Below, piece after piece: positions 22,472-34,600 of a stretch of 64,000 nt of DNA. The DNA comes from Caenorhabditis elegans. Lineage: Eukaryota; Nematoda; Chromadorea; Rhabditida; Rhabditidae. Positions within the stretch are counted from its first letter, which is position 1; every line of letters begins with the position of its first letter. The translations under genes were made by a program, and so were the position numbers. The stretch lies in contig NC_003284.9 of the NCBI RefSeq assembly GCF_000002985.6, forward strand, positions 6,448,001-6,512,000, given 5' to 3'. Below the pieces are notes generated by a model. It did not search any database. It saw only the letters and a program-made list of their open reading frames with translations, and was not told the DNA's origin.

Positions 22472-25400
22472 CTAGTTCATTGGTTTCAAAATTCTGGATA
22501 ACACAGAAAAACGCTTTTTTCTCTTGAAAATTGTGGAGCTTGACGACGAAACACTTGATGATCCAGCCCCAGATGAAAAAACTCTTTGGTAGTTGTTCAT
22601 ACTTTCAGATCCTGAATTTTTTGAGTTAATTTGAGAAAAAAATCAGTTAAGTTACCATTAATGTTCCCAATCATAGACAAACTTTGAACATGAGTGTTAT
22701 CTCCATCCGCAGCGGCCATTCCGTGTATGGTTCTATCTGAAAAAAAAAAAACCAATTTCGACGCAACTTCACACTACATTCTTACTTTTTTGTACTCCAT
22801 TTTCCATTAAGTTCAGGACAGCTTTAGTATCAGCAGCAATGGGACCGTTTCCACTTCCAAAAGCCTATAAAGAAAATGAAAAAAAAAATAAAAACTTTCA
22901 ATTTTTCAATTGACATTTCTCGCAAACATGAGTGTTGTAGCCGAATTTTGTATTTTGTAGTCTGTGGTCAGGTGTTGAAATAAAAGAAAAGAGTTGCGAA
23001 CAGCTGTGGTTATCAGTTTTTCTTTTAAATATTGAAAAGTTTTTAGATTGTTTGAAAACTTTCTAGATTGAGGTTAGATTGTTTAGGAAATTCATATTGT
23101 CTTATTAATTACACATAATGTTATTATTGTCAATGTGGATATTCTTTTAAACTACCACATATTGCTATACTAGTATAATATTACGATAAAACTTCAAACA
23201 TATTTTTTAGAAACGCTTTTATTTTCAGTCAAAACGTGATTAAAATTCTGTTTTCATTTTTCATAAATCGTCCTAAAATAATAGTGCCCTTTACATATTT
23301 GAACATCGCAAATAAATATAGGCTAAATCACAACTGACATTCTTCAGAGCGCAAATGAAATTTAATCAAACCAGTGTTTAAGTTTCGAGAAAAACAGTTC
23401 ACCTGCATAGAAGAATTTCCATTCATGATATCACCGTCAAGTTCAACAAATCCTGATCCAGTTACATTGTTTTCATTTCCACTAGCACCACCAACTCCAT
23501 TTGAAAATCCACCTAAAATTGTATTTTTCTGATATTTCACCAGTAATATTTTCACATACTAAAACTTGAATTTCTCCATCCTCCTACTAATCCATTGTTG
23601 TTGAATGTTAGTGACGAATTCTGGTTGTCATGTGAAATTGATGATCCATTACTTTTAGATATGATTCTAGAAAAAGTATTCGCAGTATATCTTTTAAATA
23701 AACAATTTATTACTTCACTATCCCACTTGGATCCACGGCTGTCTCCACACTTTGAGATGCTAGTGAGTTTGTATCACTTCCACTTCCACGAATATTTCCG
23801 GAGCCAACAAAAGCTGTAAATGCTTTATTAATTTCAGATAATATTTCACGGTTTTACCAGCATCATTTTCCGAGTTGACAAATTTTAAACCATTGCTAGC
23901 AACCACATAGTTATCCGTTCCTTGCCCAGCACCGTCAATGTGAACGACTCCTAATCCGCTCTGAAATAATAGGCCGTATTCATATAAGATAGATTCCAGA
24001 AAGACATACATCACTTTCGATATTCGTATTCGACATCAAGTTCACCGAACTGTTTCCATCCGAGAACGCATTGGAATTTCCAAAAGCTTGGATTTCTGAA
24101 ACACCAGTAGAGAGTTTTAACGTAACCTTACATAGTTCTTACCTCCAGCACTAGAAGATTGGTTGCTAACAATTGAGCTTGCACCGACAAGAGTAGAGTT
24201 TCCTTTTCCAGACGCTACCCCGTACATGGTGCCGGTCATTTTCTGGTCTGTGCCATTGATTATTCCGTTTCCTTTCACTAGAGTGTTAACCAATCCCTCA
24301 TTAGAGTTCAATCCGGAAACCAAGCCGCTGATCGTGATGTCTACAAATATCACACAAATTCAAAATCAACCCACATTTATCACATCGTTTGTTTAATTCT
24401 CACTCTGATCATCTGATCCGGTTCCAAGATCTAAATTTGATTGTGCACTACCAAGTCCTGAAGCAGAAGCCGATGCCATCAGTCTTGCCATAAGCTGATC
24501 CCAACTTAGTGCTTGTTGAGTTTGAACTTCTGCCTCCGTATTAATAGACCCTGTTCCTCCAGCATTTCCATATGAAAACCCATTTTCTGAACATTTTATT
24601 GATAATCTTGATCTGAGTAGTAAATTTACTCAGTGCTCCATTAGAATTTTGCATTGAGCTTCCTCCGTTTACATTAGAAAGTGTCGCCCCTTGTCCAGCC
24701 ACTCTGCCCTGGAATTTAAATTTGTTTTTCGCCCATGAAAAGGGGAACATATTTAATATAATAAATATATATAATAAAATAGAACTCACTTGCTGCAGAA
24801 CATTTGATGTCATTTTTTCTCCTTCCACTGCCGCGAAAATATCGGAATACGAATTCACCGAATCACCGACAGACATAACATTCGCAACATTGTTCACATC
24901 TAAACATTGAAGTTATAAAAATTGCTCATTCTGGGCAGTTGAAGACGTAGACTGAGGAAGATAAGGCTTGCTCCAAATTTGTGGGTTCACTAATTAGTGG
25001 TATCAACTCAATCACGTCAGGAAAACAATATTTCTGTCTAGGTGATTTTTGGTAGGGGTTCTATAGTTCTGGCCAGGTCAAGATGTCTGGCTTAAACCAG
25101 CCTGCTTCTTGGCGTTCCAATTAATTTGTTGAAAGTAGAATTCACATCAAATTTAATAGGTGGTGCATTTTAATTGAAAATTTTAAAACCATTGCACGGT
25201 TGTTAAAACTATTATTATAGTCTAATTCTTTAATAAAATGTTTTACTAGATTCTCCAACATTTCCACCAGCAGACGTTTGTATGTTAGCTGATCCAGTTC
25301 CGGATGAATTACCATTTGCGGTCACATTCATTCCGAGTACGCCATCAGGAGACTGAAAATCAAATATTGATTGTTTTCATAATTCGAAGCAAAATATTTT

Positions 25401-25639
25401 GAATATACGACAGTTTAAGAACATCTTATCAAAACCTTGAAATGTTGAGTGGACGCATCAGTCAGCACGCTGTCTCCGTTCCCATCAGTTTCTGCATTTG
25501 AATCAACTGCTGAAAATAGTTCCTTGGGTTCAGATAAGTAATACCGTATCAGTTTACACGTCTGCCTCTTGATCCTTGACACTAATGAATTTTCTACGAA
25601 ACAGATGTAACATAGAATCAGAAGAGGCAAGTGGCGCAT
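22472..25639 (-). CDS. secreted Gly/Asn/Ser-rich low-complexity protein
   Basis: Fifteen small exons join in phase to 543 residues: 25639-25558, 25509-25436, 25352-25247, 24899-24790, 24708-24630, 24586-24404, 24340-24143, 24095-24010, 23960-23858, 23813-23714, 23666-23566, 23512-23403, 22864-22786, 22736-22656, 22611-22472. Residues 1-18 (MRHLPLLILCYICFVENS) form a signal peptide and are followed by a dibasic RIKRQ site. The rest is built from irregular repeats of Gly, Asn, Ser and Val, for example GNSSGTGSANIQTSAGGNVG and VKGNGIINGTDQKM, with many N-glycosylation sequons. The C-terminus turns basic (FKRKKRFSVLSRILKPMN). There are almost no cysteines after the signal. This composition suggests an extracellular matrix, eggshell or lumen component, but no named domain is visible and I give no function. 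Confidence 0.85.
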
Positions 25640-26273
25640 TTTGAACTGACGAAATGTTGAAAAATTGTTTATCTACATTTACCAGGCCGTCGACCAACTT
25701 TGTTCGTTTTTACGGTGACCAAAGAGAGATGATCCCATATGTGAGAGTCTGAAAAGCCGGTGGATTACAACAGTCCAAATGGTTATGTCGTTTTTCTGTC
25801 AAGTTCGAATTCAACTTCAACTCGCCACACGGCATATTGGAGGAAAAAGTTATAATAACGAATAATTGCGGAACTTTTTATAGAAAGAGTTTCTAAACTA
25901 TAGACAATTCATATCATTATTTATTGACCGACAAACTACATACAACTACGTGAAAACCATCTGCTCGTTATCTCTGTTTACATCTTGAGGCCAAACTACC
26001 AAGAAAACGAATAAATAGACAGGAAGAAACCAAGAGAGACACATGAAGATAAAGAAGAAAAGATGCAATATCTTACACACATGTTTTGTTGTTTTTATTT
26101 TGTTGCGTGATGTTATCGTTTGTTGCACAACAAATTTAAATTCATAGGTTATAGTGAATTTGCACTCTTTTTATTAGAATTCAGTAAAACATAGGTTTTG
26201 TTCAATTTTTCTTACTATTGGAATTAAATACTGCCTTTTTCATAAATCTTTTTTCATTTTCAAAGTTTCAGAT
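25640..26273. other. divergent intergenic region
   Basis: The stretch lies between the secreted-protein gene (minus) and the first oxidase gene (plus), and must hold both promoters. A TTTCAG acceptor ends two bases before the oxidase ATG, which fits trans-splicing. No exon is supported. Confidence 0.5.
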
Positions 26274-28523
26274 ATGGTTGGTAAGGCATACGACGTGATA
26301 GTTGTCGGAGCCGGTATTTTTGGATCGTGCACGGCATACCACTGCCAGCGGCTAGGCCTGCGTACTCTACTACTCGAACAGGTAGCATAAATATTTCATA
26401 CTAATATTCGTACAGAAATCATGCTTTTTACTTCTGCTTTCTACTTCTCGCAACATTTTGCGTTCTAAAAGTTGTCGTTGAGAGCAGTATAAGAAACAAA
26501 ATTATCGACAATTATCGAAGTGTAAAGGTCAGGAAGCCAAACGTAGACGTTTAGAGACTTAGATTAGTAGGAATTTCAGGAGTTTTTAGTGGTTAAATTT
26601 TAAACTTTTGCATGGGTAGAGTTGCATATGTAGACCTATTCGATAAATAATTTTAAAAAAAAGTGTTCAGCGTCCTCCGTACAATATTTTAACAATTACT
26701 AATAAAAAGTTGCATTCAATCTCGTACAAAATTAGATTCTGGTTTGGGCATTTGGGGCCGTCAGAAAAATCCGATAATACATTCCAATGAAAAATTCTAC
26801 ACATTATAAAGTTACCGAAAGCGATTTGAAATAAAAAAAATCCATTATGAGTTCAAACCCGGAACTTATAAGATACTACTTTTGGTAAATCAGATAAACT
26901 TTAAACAATTTTCAGTATAGTCTTGGACATTCGAATGGAAGTTCTCACGGAAAAAGCAGAATTATCCGATACGCACACACTGATCCAGAATATGTTCCAC
27001 TTGTTGGAGATTCGTATTTGCAAATTGAAGAGCTTGAGAAAAAACGAGGAGAAAAGTTATGGAAGTGAGTTTTAACTTTATTCGAATTTTTATATTCGTT
27101 TTTATATATTTTAGTAAACTTGGACTGCTCTGGGCGGCGACGGGAAACCAAGTTGACTCCATTTCTGGACACTTGAAAAAACATAACATTGACCATGAAG
27201 TGCTCCCAGGAACAAAAGTGAATTGATTTTGTACTGAACTTCTAATAATCATTGGTTTTTTTTCAGATTACTGAACGGTATCCACAATTCAAGTTTGACG
27301 ATAAATGGACAGCACTGATTGATCCAATGGGAGGCGTGATTTATGCTAACAAATGGCTTAAAGCGTTTCAAGTAAGATTGAGAATGTTCGTAAAATGTAC
27401 GTGAAATGTTTTTAGGAAGAGTTCATAACGCTTGGTGGCACTATTCAAGACAATGAACCGGTCATTTCATATGGTGAAACTGATAACGTGATTGTAAACG
27501 TGAAAACGAGCACCGGAGAATACAAAACCAACAAGATCATATTCACAGTGGGATGTTGGATCACAAAGTTTTTTCCTAATGTAAACTTCCAGATCAAAGT
27601 TAGTTTGATTTGTTTGAAAATTAATTAAAGGTGTAGTAATAAAACCGGGGCCTTCGTTTTTTAAAATCCAAAGTTTTCAAAAAATATCATAATTTTATTT
27701 AGCTAAAATCTCAAATTTTTCCGACTTGAAAAAGTCACAACTTGCAGAAATATTTAATTTGATTGTCACTCTTTAATGCATATTTCGGTTCTTTAAATAA
27801 CCTCAACCCGTTAGTACACCTTTTAACATTTTTATTTTTCATATCAGTTCATTTCCAAAGCAACAAAACATTTCACCTAATTCCAAATCCTCTCTGTTTG
27901 CAGCCGATTAGTCTTGCTGTGTGCTATTGGAATGCAAAAGATGAGAAAAACAATCATCTTTTGGACGAGAAACATTTCCCCGTTGTAATTGCCAAAAACC
28001 TCGAGAAAAAGGAATATTTCTTTGCCCTGCCGGATACAGATTACCCAGGAGCTATCAAAGTAAATTTTGAGCAAGTTATTCAAACTGTAATCTTGAGATT
28101 TCCAGTTGGTATTAGACGAAGGAGATGACTTGGCAGGAGATTTGAGTCATCCAACAAAAAACAATCAAGAACTTGTGACGATCCCAGGAAGCTTTATCAA
28201 AGATCACATTCCGGTGATTGATGGATCCAGTCCGTATAAAGTGGATCAGTGTAAATACACCGTAAGCCGTTAAGATTTCAGATACCAAAATAAGTTTTTA
28301 AATTTCCTTTCATTTTTCTTTACAGAACTCCCCGGACCACCATTATCTCATCGGACCAGTTTCGTCTGAAAACTCGAAAATTCTTGTCGGGGGTTGTGGA
28401 TCAGGATCGGGCTTTAAGACTGCTCCTGGAATTGGACGTTCTCTGGCAGAAATGGCAGCTGGAAAGTCTACTACAGTTGATGTTACCTTTTTCTCACCGA
28501 GTCGCTTTGAGACTCCTGCTTGA
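26274..28523 (+). CDS. sarcosine/pipecolate oxidase, copy 1 (no PTS1)
   Basis: A flavoprotein amine oxidase of the DAO/MSOX family, related to human PIPOX, that oxidises N-methyl or cyclic amino acids and releases hydrogen peroxide. Eight exons give 385 residues: 26274-26381, 26916-27064, 27115-27217, 27267-27371, 27416-27598, 27904-28059, 28106-28261, 28326-28523. The FAD-binding Rossmann motif is [13 protein letters not shown] (residues ~10-22). [15 protein letters not shown] follows as in the family. The cysteine in DQCKYTNSPDHHYLIG is at the position of the covalent flavin link, and the last FAD contacts are in [16 protein letters not shown]. The protein ends RFETPA, which is not a peroxisomal targeting signal, unlike its neighbour. 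I recall the cosmid-style name C15B12.1 for this gene but cannot check it. Confidence 0.92.
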
Positions 28524-28849
28524 GCTATTAAATTTTGTAATATTTAATTAACTCGCATTAAAAAAAAATACATGTATTTTTCGAGTATTCGAAATAAGAT
28601 TATGTTTAAAAAAATAAATTGTTTTCAAAGTTGTACTTTACACTTTTGTTTAAAGAACCATCAGGATTAGCGAACCATTATTTTTTAATAGTACTTAACT
28701 TGCTTTAATGCAGTTTATTGACTTTATAAGTGTTATCAATGTCGCTGTTATCTTATCTGTTAATAAAATAAAGTAAAATCATTCACACGGTCATTCGATT
28801 GTATTCACTTAAAACCATACGATTCAATATTTTAAAATAAATAACGAAA
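28524..28849 (+). other. gap between the tandem oxidase genes
   Basis: AATAAA occurs at 28613-28618, about 90 bases after the stop of copy 1. No splice-leader acceptor is clear before the ATG of copy 2, so a shared operon is not supported. A TTATCTGTT (rc GATAA) site lies near 28750. Confidence 0.4.
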
Positions 28850-31029
28850 ATGTCTACGGATTATGATGTTGTAGTTGTCGGAGCTGGTATTTTTGGATCG
28901 TGCACTGCATACAATTGCCAAAAAATTGGACTCAAGACATTGCTTCTCGAACAAGTAAGTTTCGGTAAATCAAAATGAGATTCATTCAGCTGATAGACAC
29001 AAACAATGGTACATTTGGATGTACATATTTTGACTGAAATATGCGAAAATCTACAAAAAAAGTGAAGTTAACATTTTATCATTTTCTTAAAAAAGCAGTC
29101 CCACTTCAGTAAAAAATGTACCAACTATTCTAATAACATCATCGGTAATGAGTTCAACTTGAAAATGTTTCATTAAATATAGATAACAAATATGTTTTGT
29201 TATTGTGTGAATGTTTAGACGGTTTGTCTTCTTTGTAACAGTTTTTACAATAATTTCGTTTATTGATCTAATTTTTGCTTCTCACATATATATTTTCAGT
29301 TTGAACTTGGTCATAAAAACGGTAGTTCTCATGGTAAGAGCAGAATAACACGTTATGCCCACACAGAAGTGGAGTATGTTGATCTTGTTGGCGACGCTTA
29401 CAATCAAATTTTTGAGTTGGAGCGAATCCGAGGAGAAAAACTCTGGAAGTGAGTTTTCAAATTTTATTCACTATTTTGTAAAAAAAAAACGAACGCATTT
29501 AACATTGAAGGAAAACTGGCCTTCTCTGGGTGTCCACTGGGAACGAAGTAGAGAAGATTCATACTAATTTGAAGTTGAAAGGCATCAAACATGAAGTGAT
29601 CAAAGGAACAGAAGTTGGAAAGAGATATCCACAGTTCAAGTTCGATGATAGTTGGAATGGTTTGATTGATCCGATGGGTGGCGTGATTTATGCAGATAAA
29701 TGGTTGAACGCTTTCAGGGTAGGGTATCAGGCTTAAAGAGAAAATGGTGTTTTTGGGGTGTGCTCTTTGATAAGCTCAAAATGCTCCAAAACATCTGAAT
29801 TCCATAATAAAACTTCCTAAGCAAATTTATATATTGGGCAATTTTCCCTGATTCAATATCAGACAAATTTTCGGGGGGAAGATCCCAACACAACAAAAAA
29901 AACCAAGAAAACGGCCAAAACATGCAAAACTGGATTAAAATTAAAGTTGCCGCATCGATAGTGTTACAATTCTTTAGAACCATACGTTTTTAAAGTTTGT
30001 TATATGCAGTCAAAAAGTGGGGGAACCTCACAATCAGTCTCCAAAAATGATGAACCATAGTCAGTTAAAATCAGTTAAAAATACTGCCTTTAATCAAACA
30101 AATACAGCAAGAAAAACGCTACTCTGACTCAAAATTGTGTTTTTTTTTCAGGATGAGTTCAAAAAAATAGGAGGAATTATCCACGACCGTGAAATTGTTC
30201 TTTCCCACTCCGAAATCTCAAACAACCTTTTCGTAACCACCAACAAAAGTCGTTACTCATCAAAGAAAATTATTTTCACTGTTGGTTGCTGGATCACAAA
30301 GTTTTTGCCTGATCTAAAGTTCAATATTGAAGTAGGTCAACGAAATTGGAAAGGCTCAACGATAAAAGGTATTTCAGCCAATCAGTATTTCGGTGTGCTA
30401 CTGGAAAACGAAGAATGAATCTGATAGTCACTTATTGAACGAAGATCATTATCCGGTTGTCATCGCTCAAGAAATGGATCTTCAAGTTTTCCACTATTCA
30501 CTTCCCGACACTGATTATCCAGGATCTATGAAAGTATGGACGTAAACAATCATATTTTTATATGATGTGGTATTTGCAGTTCTGCTATCATTTTGGCGAT
30601 GCTTTGACTCAGGACCTGGCTCACCCAGCACAACGATCACAAGTAGAATTTCTTTTTAAAATGACTTTGAAATCAATTCTGTGAATTTCAGCGATGTATT
30701 GATCTCCCCGCAAAATTCATTCAAAAATACATGCCGGTCGTAGATGGTTCTGCACCAACGAGAATTGACAAGTGCATTTACACAGTTCGTAAAAAATGTG
30801 AAAAGAAATAATTCAAGATTTTTTACAGAACTCACCAGATGACCATTATATTATCGGAACAATTCCGACAAAGAACCCAAACATACTTGTTGGAGGTTGC
30901 GGTTCCGGGTCTGGGTTTAAAGTCGCGCCAGGAATTGGAAAAGCTCTGGCAGAAATGGCTGCTGGCAAAAAGACAACCGTTGATGTCTCTTTCTTCTCAG
31001 CAAATCGCTTCAAACCGTCGAAAATTTGA
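28850..31029 (+). CDS. sarcosine/pipecolate oxidase, copy 2 (PTS1-like end)
   Basis: A tandem paralogue of the preceding gene, with the same enzyme family and reaction. Eight exons give 384 residues: 28850-28954, 29300-29448, 29511-29718, 30152-30331, 30378-30533, 30580-30642, 30692-30784, 30829-31029. It has the Rossmann motif [28 protein letters not shown], the covalent-flavin cysteine in [16 protein letters not shown], and [16 protein letters not shown]. Two exon fusions or splits differ from copy 1: exons 3 and 4 of copy 1 are one exon here, and its exon 7 is split in two. The intron before exon 3 ends in the unusual acceptor ATTGAAG. The C-terminus is KPSKI, an SKI-type PTS1 signal, so peroxisomal import is expected. 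I recall C15B12.8 as a possible name but cannot check it. Confidence 0.91.
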
Positions 31030-31637
31030 TGTTCTTAACAGATATTGTCAGATCGTGCTTGAGAAATGAATGAAAAATTGAATTTGAAGTGAAAAAAACT
31101 GATTTCTAAAAACTTTATTTTCTTTATTAATTATACAGTTTCAAAACACCAACATTTTCTCTCAAAAAGTAGAAAGCGGTTCGTATAGTTTAATTATCTG
31201 AGCCCCAAAAAACAATTTATTTGTGCTTTTTGTTTAGAAAATGTGTGAAAAAAAGATAAAATAAAACCGTGAGGTTTTTCGAAAAGCACTGACAAAAAAC
31301 CGAACTATCGCATTTTAACCAATATACCAACCAATATATAATAAACCCGGAAAACAGTTGGAAAAGTTGAGTTTAAATCATGTTTGATAATATTCTATCT
31401 GTTTCATATTTTAAATTGGTTTTTGAATGCATTTCTTGGAACAATAATTTTAAAACCCATTTATTGATGATCAATCTCATTTCTGTCAGCAATAAATAGT
31501 AAAACATCAGAAGATTTCTACAAAAAGCTCATAAAATCAAAAAAAAAACATATCCAAGCATAGTTTTGAGGAAAAATAGACTTGAAACCCGCAATAAATT
31601 GTGTGAAGAAAAACATTAAGTGATTTTGAATCCAGAT
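31030..31637. other. intergenic between oxidase copy 2 and gar-1 (convergent)
   Basis: The stretch holds two facing 3' untranslated regions. It is AT-rich, and no exon is supported. Confidence 0.5.
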
Positions 31638-34600
31638 CTATGCAACTTTGTTAAAGTTCCCGCGGAACATTCTCATAAACGCTGAACGGAATTGACGATT
31701 GGCAAGAGCGTAGGCAAATGGGTTACCACTACTGTTCAGGTAACACATGTAATACGATAGAGTGTACAGAAATGATGGTATGCATTCGCCTTTACAGAAA
31801 CCATACACTGTTGCCTGAAATTTAAAAAAATTGGAATAATATTGAGGTTAAATAGAAACATTACCATTATGTAATACGGTGACCAAAGAATTGCGAAAAA
31901 TCCTACGATAAATGTGATTGTTCTGAAACACATTTTTGAATTATTGTGGAAGTTGCAATTTAGCAATACCTGAATGCTTTATGAGCCCTCTTTTCAGCTT
32001 TTGTCTGTTTTCTTCCTCTGTTGAAGACGGCAATCGGTGCAAAAATTGAAGAAATGACCTTCTCCCTTGTGATGACCGTGGAGATTGTCGAAATTTTTCT
32101 GGAGACTCTATAATATAATAAGTCCACACTGAACTACCAACAAAGGTGAAAACAATGCTACTAAAAAAATCGAACACATGTGTGTGCGTGTGCTACAAAA
32201 GAAGATTCGCTTTTTGCACATGCTCTGTTCACCTACAAAACCTACCCCGAGGCGCTTAAAAATGTATCAGTTTTATTGGGTGGTGCAAGACGGTCTCGTC
32301 CGGGCTGTGAAGACGTTTCTCCGCGATTTTCGTTGTTAACGGTTAGCTGGGGAATTTTGAGGCCGTTGTTTCTGACTTCTGGTTTCTCTTCACCCTCAAC
32401 TTCAGACGAAGAATCACTGAAAGAAAGAGGACGACGTGATTGATCATGCTCCAACAGGAAAGTAGAAGTTTTGTGTATTTTGATACGAATTCGAAGTGAA
32501 TGAAATGGTGTGTATTATTATGATTGCCAACAAGCACTATTTATTCTGACTTTTGGAAAGAAGTTGACATGTGTATTTAATAGTATGTATATTTTTTGGT
32601 TGAAATGCCTCTTAAAAACAAAGTGCACGGAATTTTATGAATGGGTTGGATATTGCTGAAATAAAAGAAATGAAACATACTCGCTGTTGCTGCTACTTCC
32701 TCTTTCTGGCCTCGTCGTACTTCGTCGACGTATCAATGCTCTTGCAATTCGTTTTTTCATTGAGACAACCCATCGATCTGTGCGTTTCACTTCGATGGTT
32801 TCAGTTTGGTCATCATCCTGGAAAGAGAATATTATGAACAAAGTACAAAATATAAAAGCTGAAAGCAATTTTTCAACCAACTTTTGCAAATTTGAAAATG
32901 CCAATCACAAAAGTTCCTTAACTTGCCGCAAAAGTTGTAAAATTTGGGTACGATTGGTAAAAGTTGGGGATTTTGTGTTTTATTTTTGTGTTTTGTTTTT
33001 TTAAGCTGTAAAAATATTGGTATTTCTACGAGATGTTATGATTTTTTCAATATAAAAATAAAGTGTTTATTTAAAATATGCTAGTTGTGTGGAACAGAGT
33101 TAATTTTCTAGAAAATCTTCATATTCAACACGTGAAATAATTTATCTTCTACATATTATTATAATTCTTACACTTAGGAAACGTCTTTCTAATTATAAAA
33201 ATAAATAGTTTGCTTATTGTCGTATTTCCTCATTAAGAATTGATTTTTAACTTTGATAGCATATAACTCACTTGTCCTTTGTCTATTCAAAAATTGTCAA
33301 CTGTCAAAATATTTTTTATTTCTTTTTCTATTTACTTGTTGTAAATCGATCATTTTGAGTGCGACGCTTAAAGGGATTGCAGTTATTAGTCACCGAGCGT
33401 ATATTTTAAAATATAAAAATATATGACTTCAGTTTTTTTTATTAATTTTGAGACAAAAGCAAAACAAATCAAAAAGCTTTTAGTTTTTTCACTACAGGTA
33501 TCGCAGAAAAATGTTCCAGACTGATAAATTCTAGTGGACTATTCTAATAGGGCGCAATTTAATAGCAACTGCAAATCTATTTTTCAATTTCTAATTTTAA
33601 GTGCAATTCTACTATCCCATCAATAATTTATGGGTATGATATTGTATTTTTTGAAAAATTTAATAATTTTAAGTGGTCGGGTTATTTCGTTTAAGTGGTC
33701 GGATTACATCCACTTTTTTTCATTGTTTGAAAAAATGCACAAAAAACTTACCGGTACACTTTCCTCAATGAGCTGTGCAGCAGTTCCCTCGGCCTGTTTC
33801 ACCTTTGCAATTTGCCTTGGAGTGGAATGTTCAGAACGACGGCTTGATCGTGGTCGCTTATTCTGAAGTTCGGCGTGTTTGATGATTGGTGTGTCAAATT
33901 GTTTACCTTTTTGTACTTTCGACTCCTTTGCAATATCACAGACGTAGTATCACTGTCGTTATTGGAATCCGTATTTTTTAGCTTTTCTTCTTTGAAATTC
34001 AGTACGGAGCCGAGCTCGTCGTCAGCAAACAATTTTTGTAAACTATCTGCTTTTTCTACTTCTTTCTCATCGTTTTCATGTGTTGTTGTTATACTTTCAG
34101 AAGCACTGTATCGAGATCTTTAATTGTGATTTGTTATATAAAATTAGATAGTTAGCGTTAGGCTCACCTTAACGAAAGTCTGCCATAAGATTTTGCAGGC
34201 CTTGTACTCGGCACTCCGTCACTTTCACTCAATAAGGAAACTTTTTCCATTTCACTACACCTTCTAGAGTTGGCCGCAGTTGGATGAGGACCAGGATAGT
34301 AGCTTTCGTTGCTTTCTCTTAAAGTACTCTCAACTTATATGTATTCTTATAATTTTGATGTCTACCTTCTCGAGAGAAATCCACTTCTCTCTTCTTCAAT
34401 AACTCCCAGGTTTTGGTCATTCTCGGTGTTTAGAGATCCCTAAAAACAATGAAAACAAAGTTTGTTTGTTGATTTAAGCTCATAAAAATCAGAATATTGA
34501 TACTTCAGTTTACAATTAAAGAGTGAAACAAAATCGAAGAGTTTAGTAGAAAGTTGTTACAACAGCAGTATTCAACTGAAAAACAATTGTTAGTTTTGAG

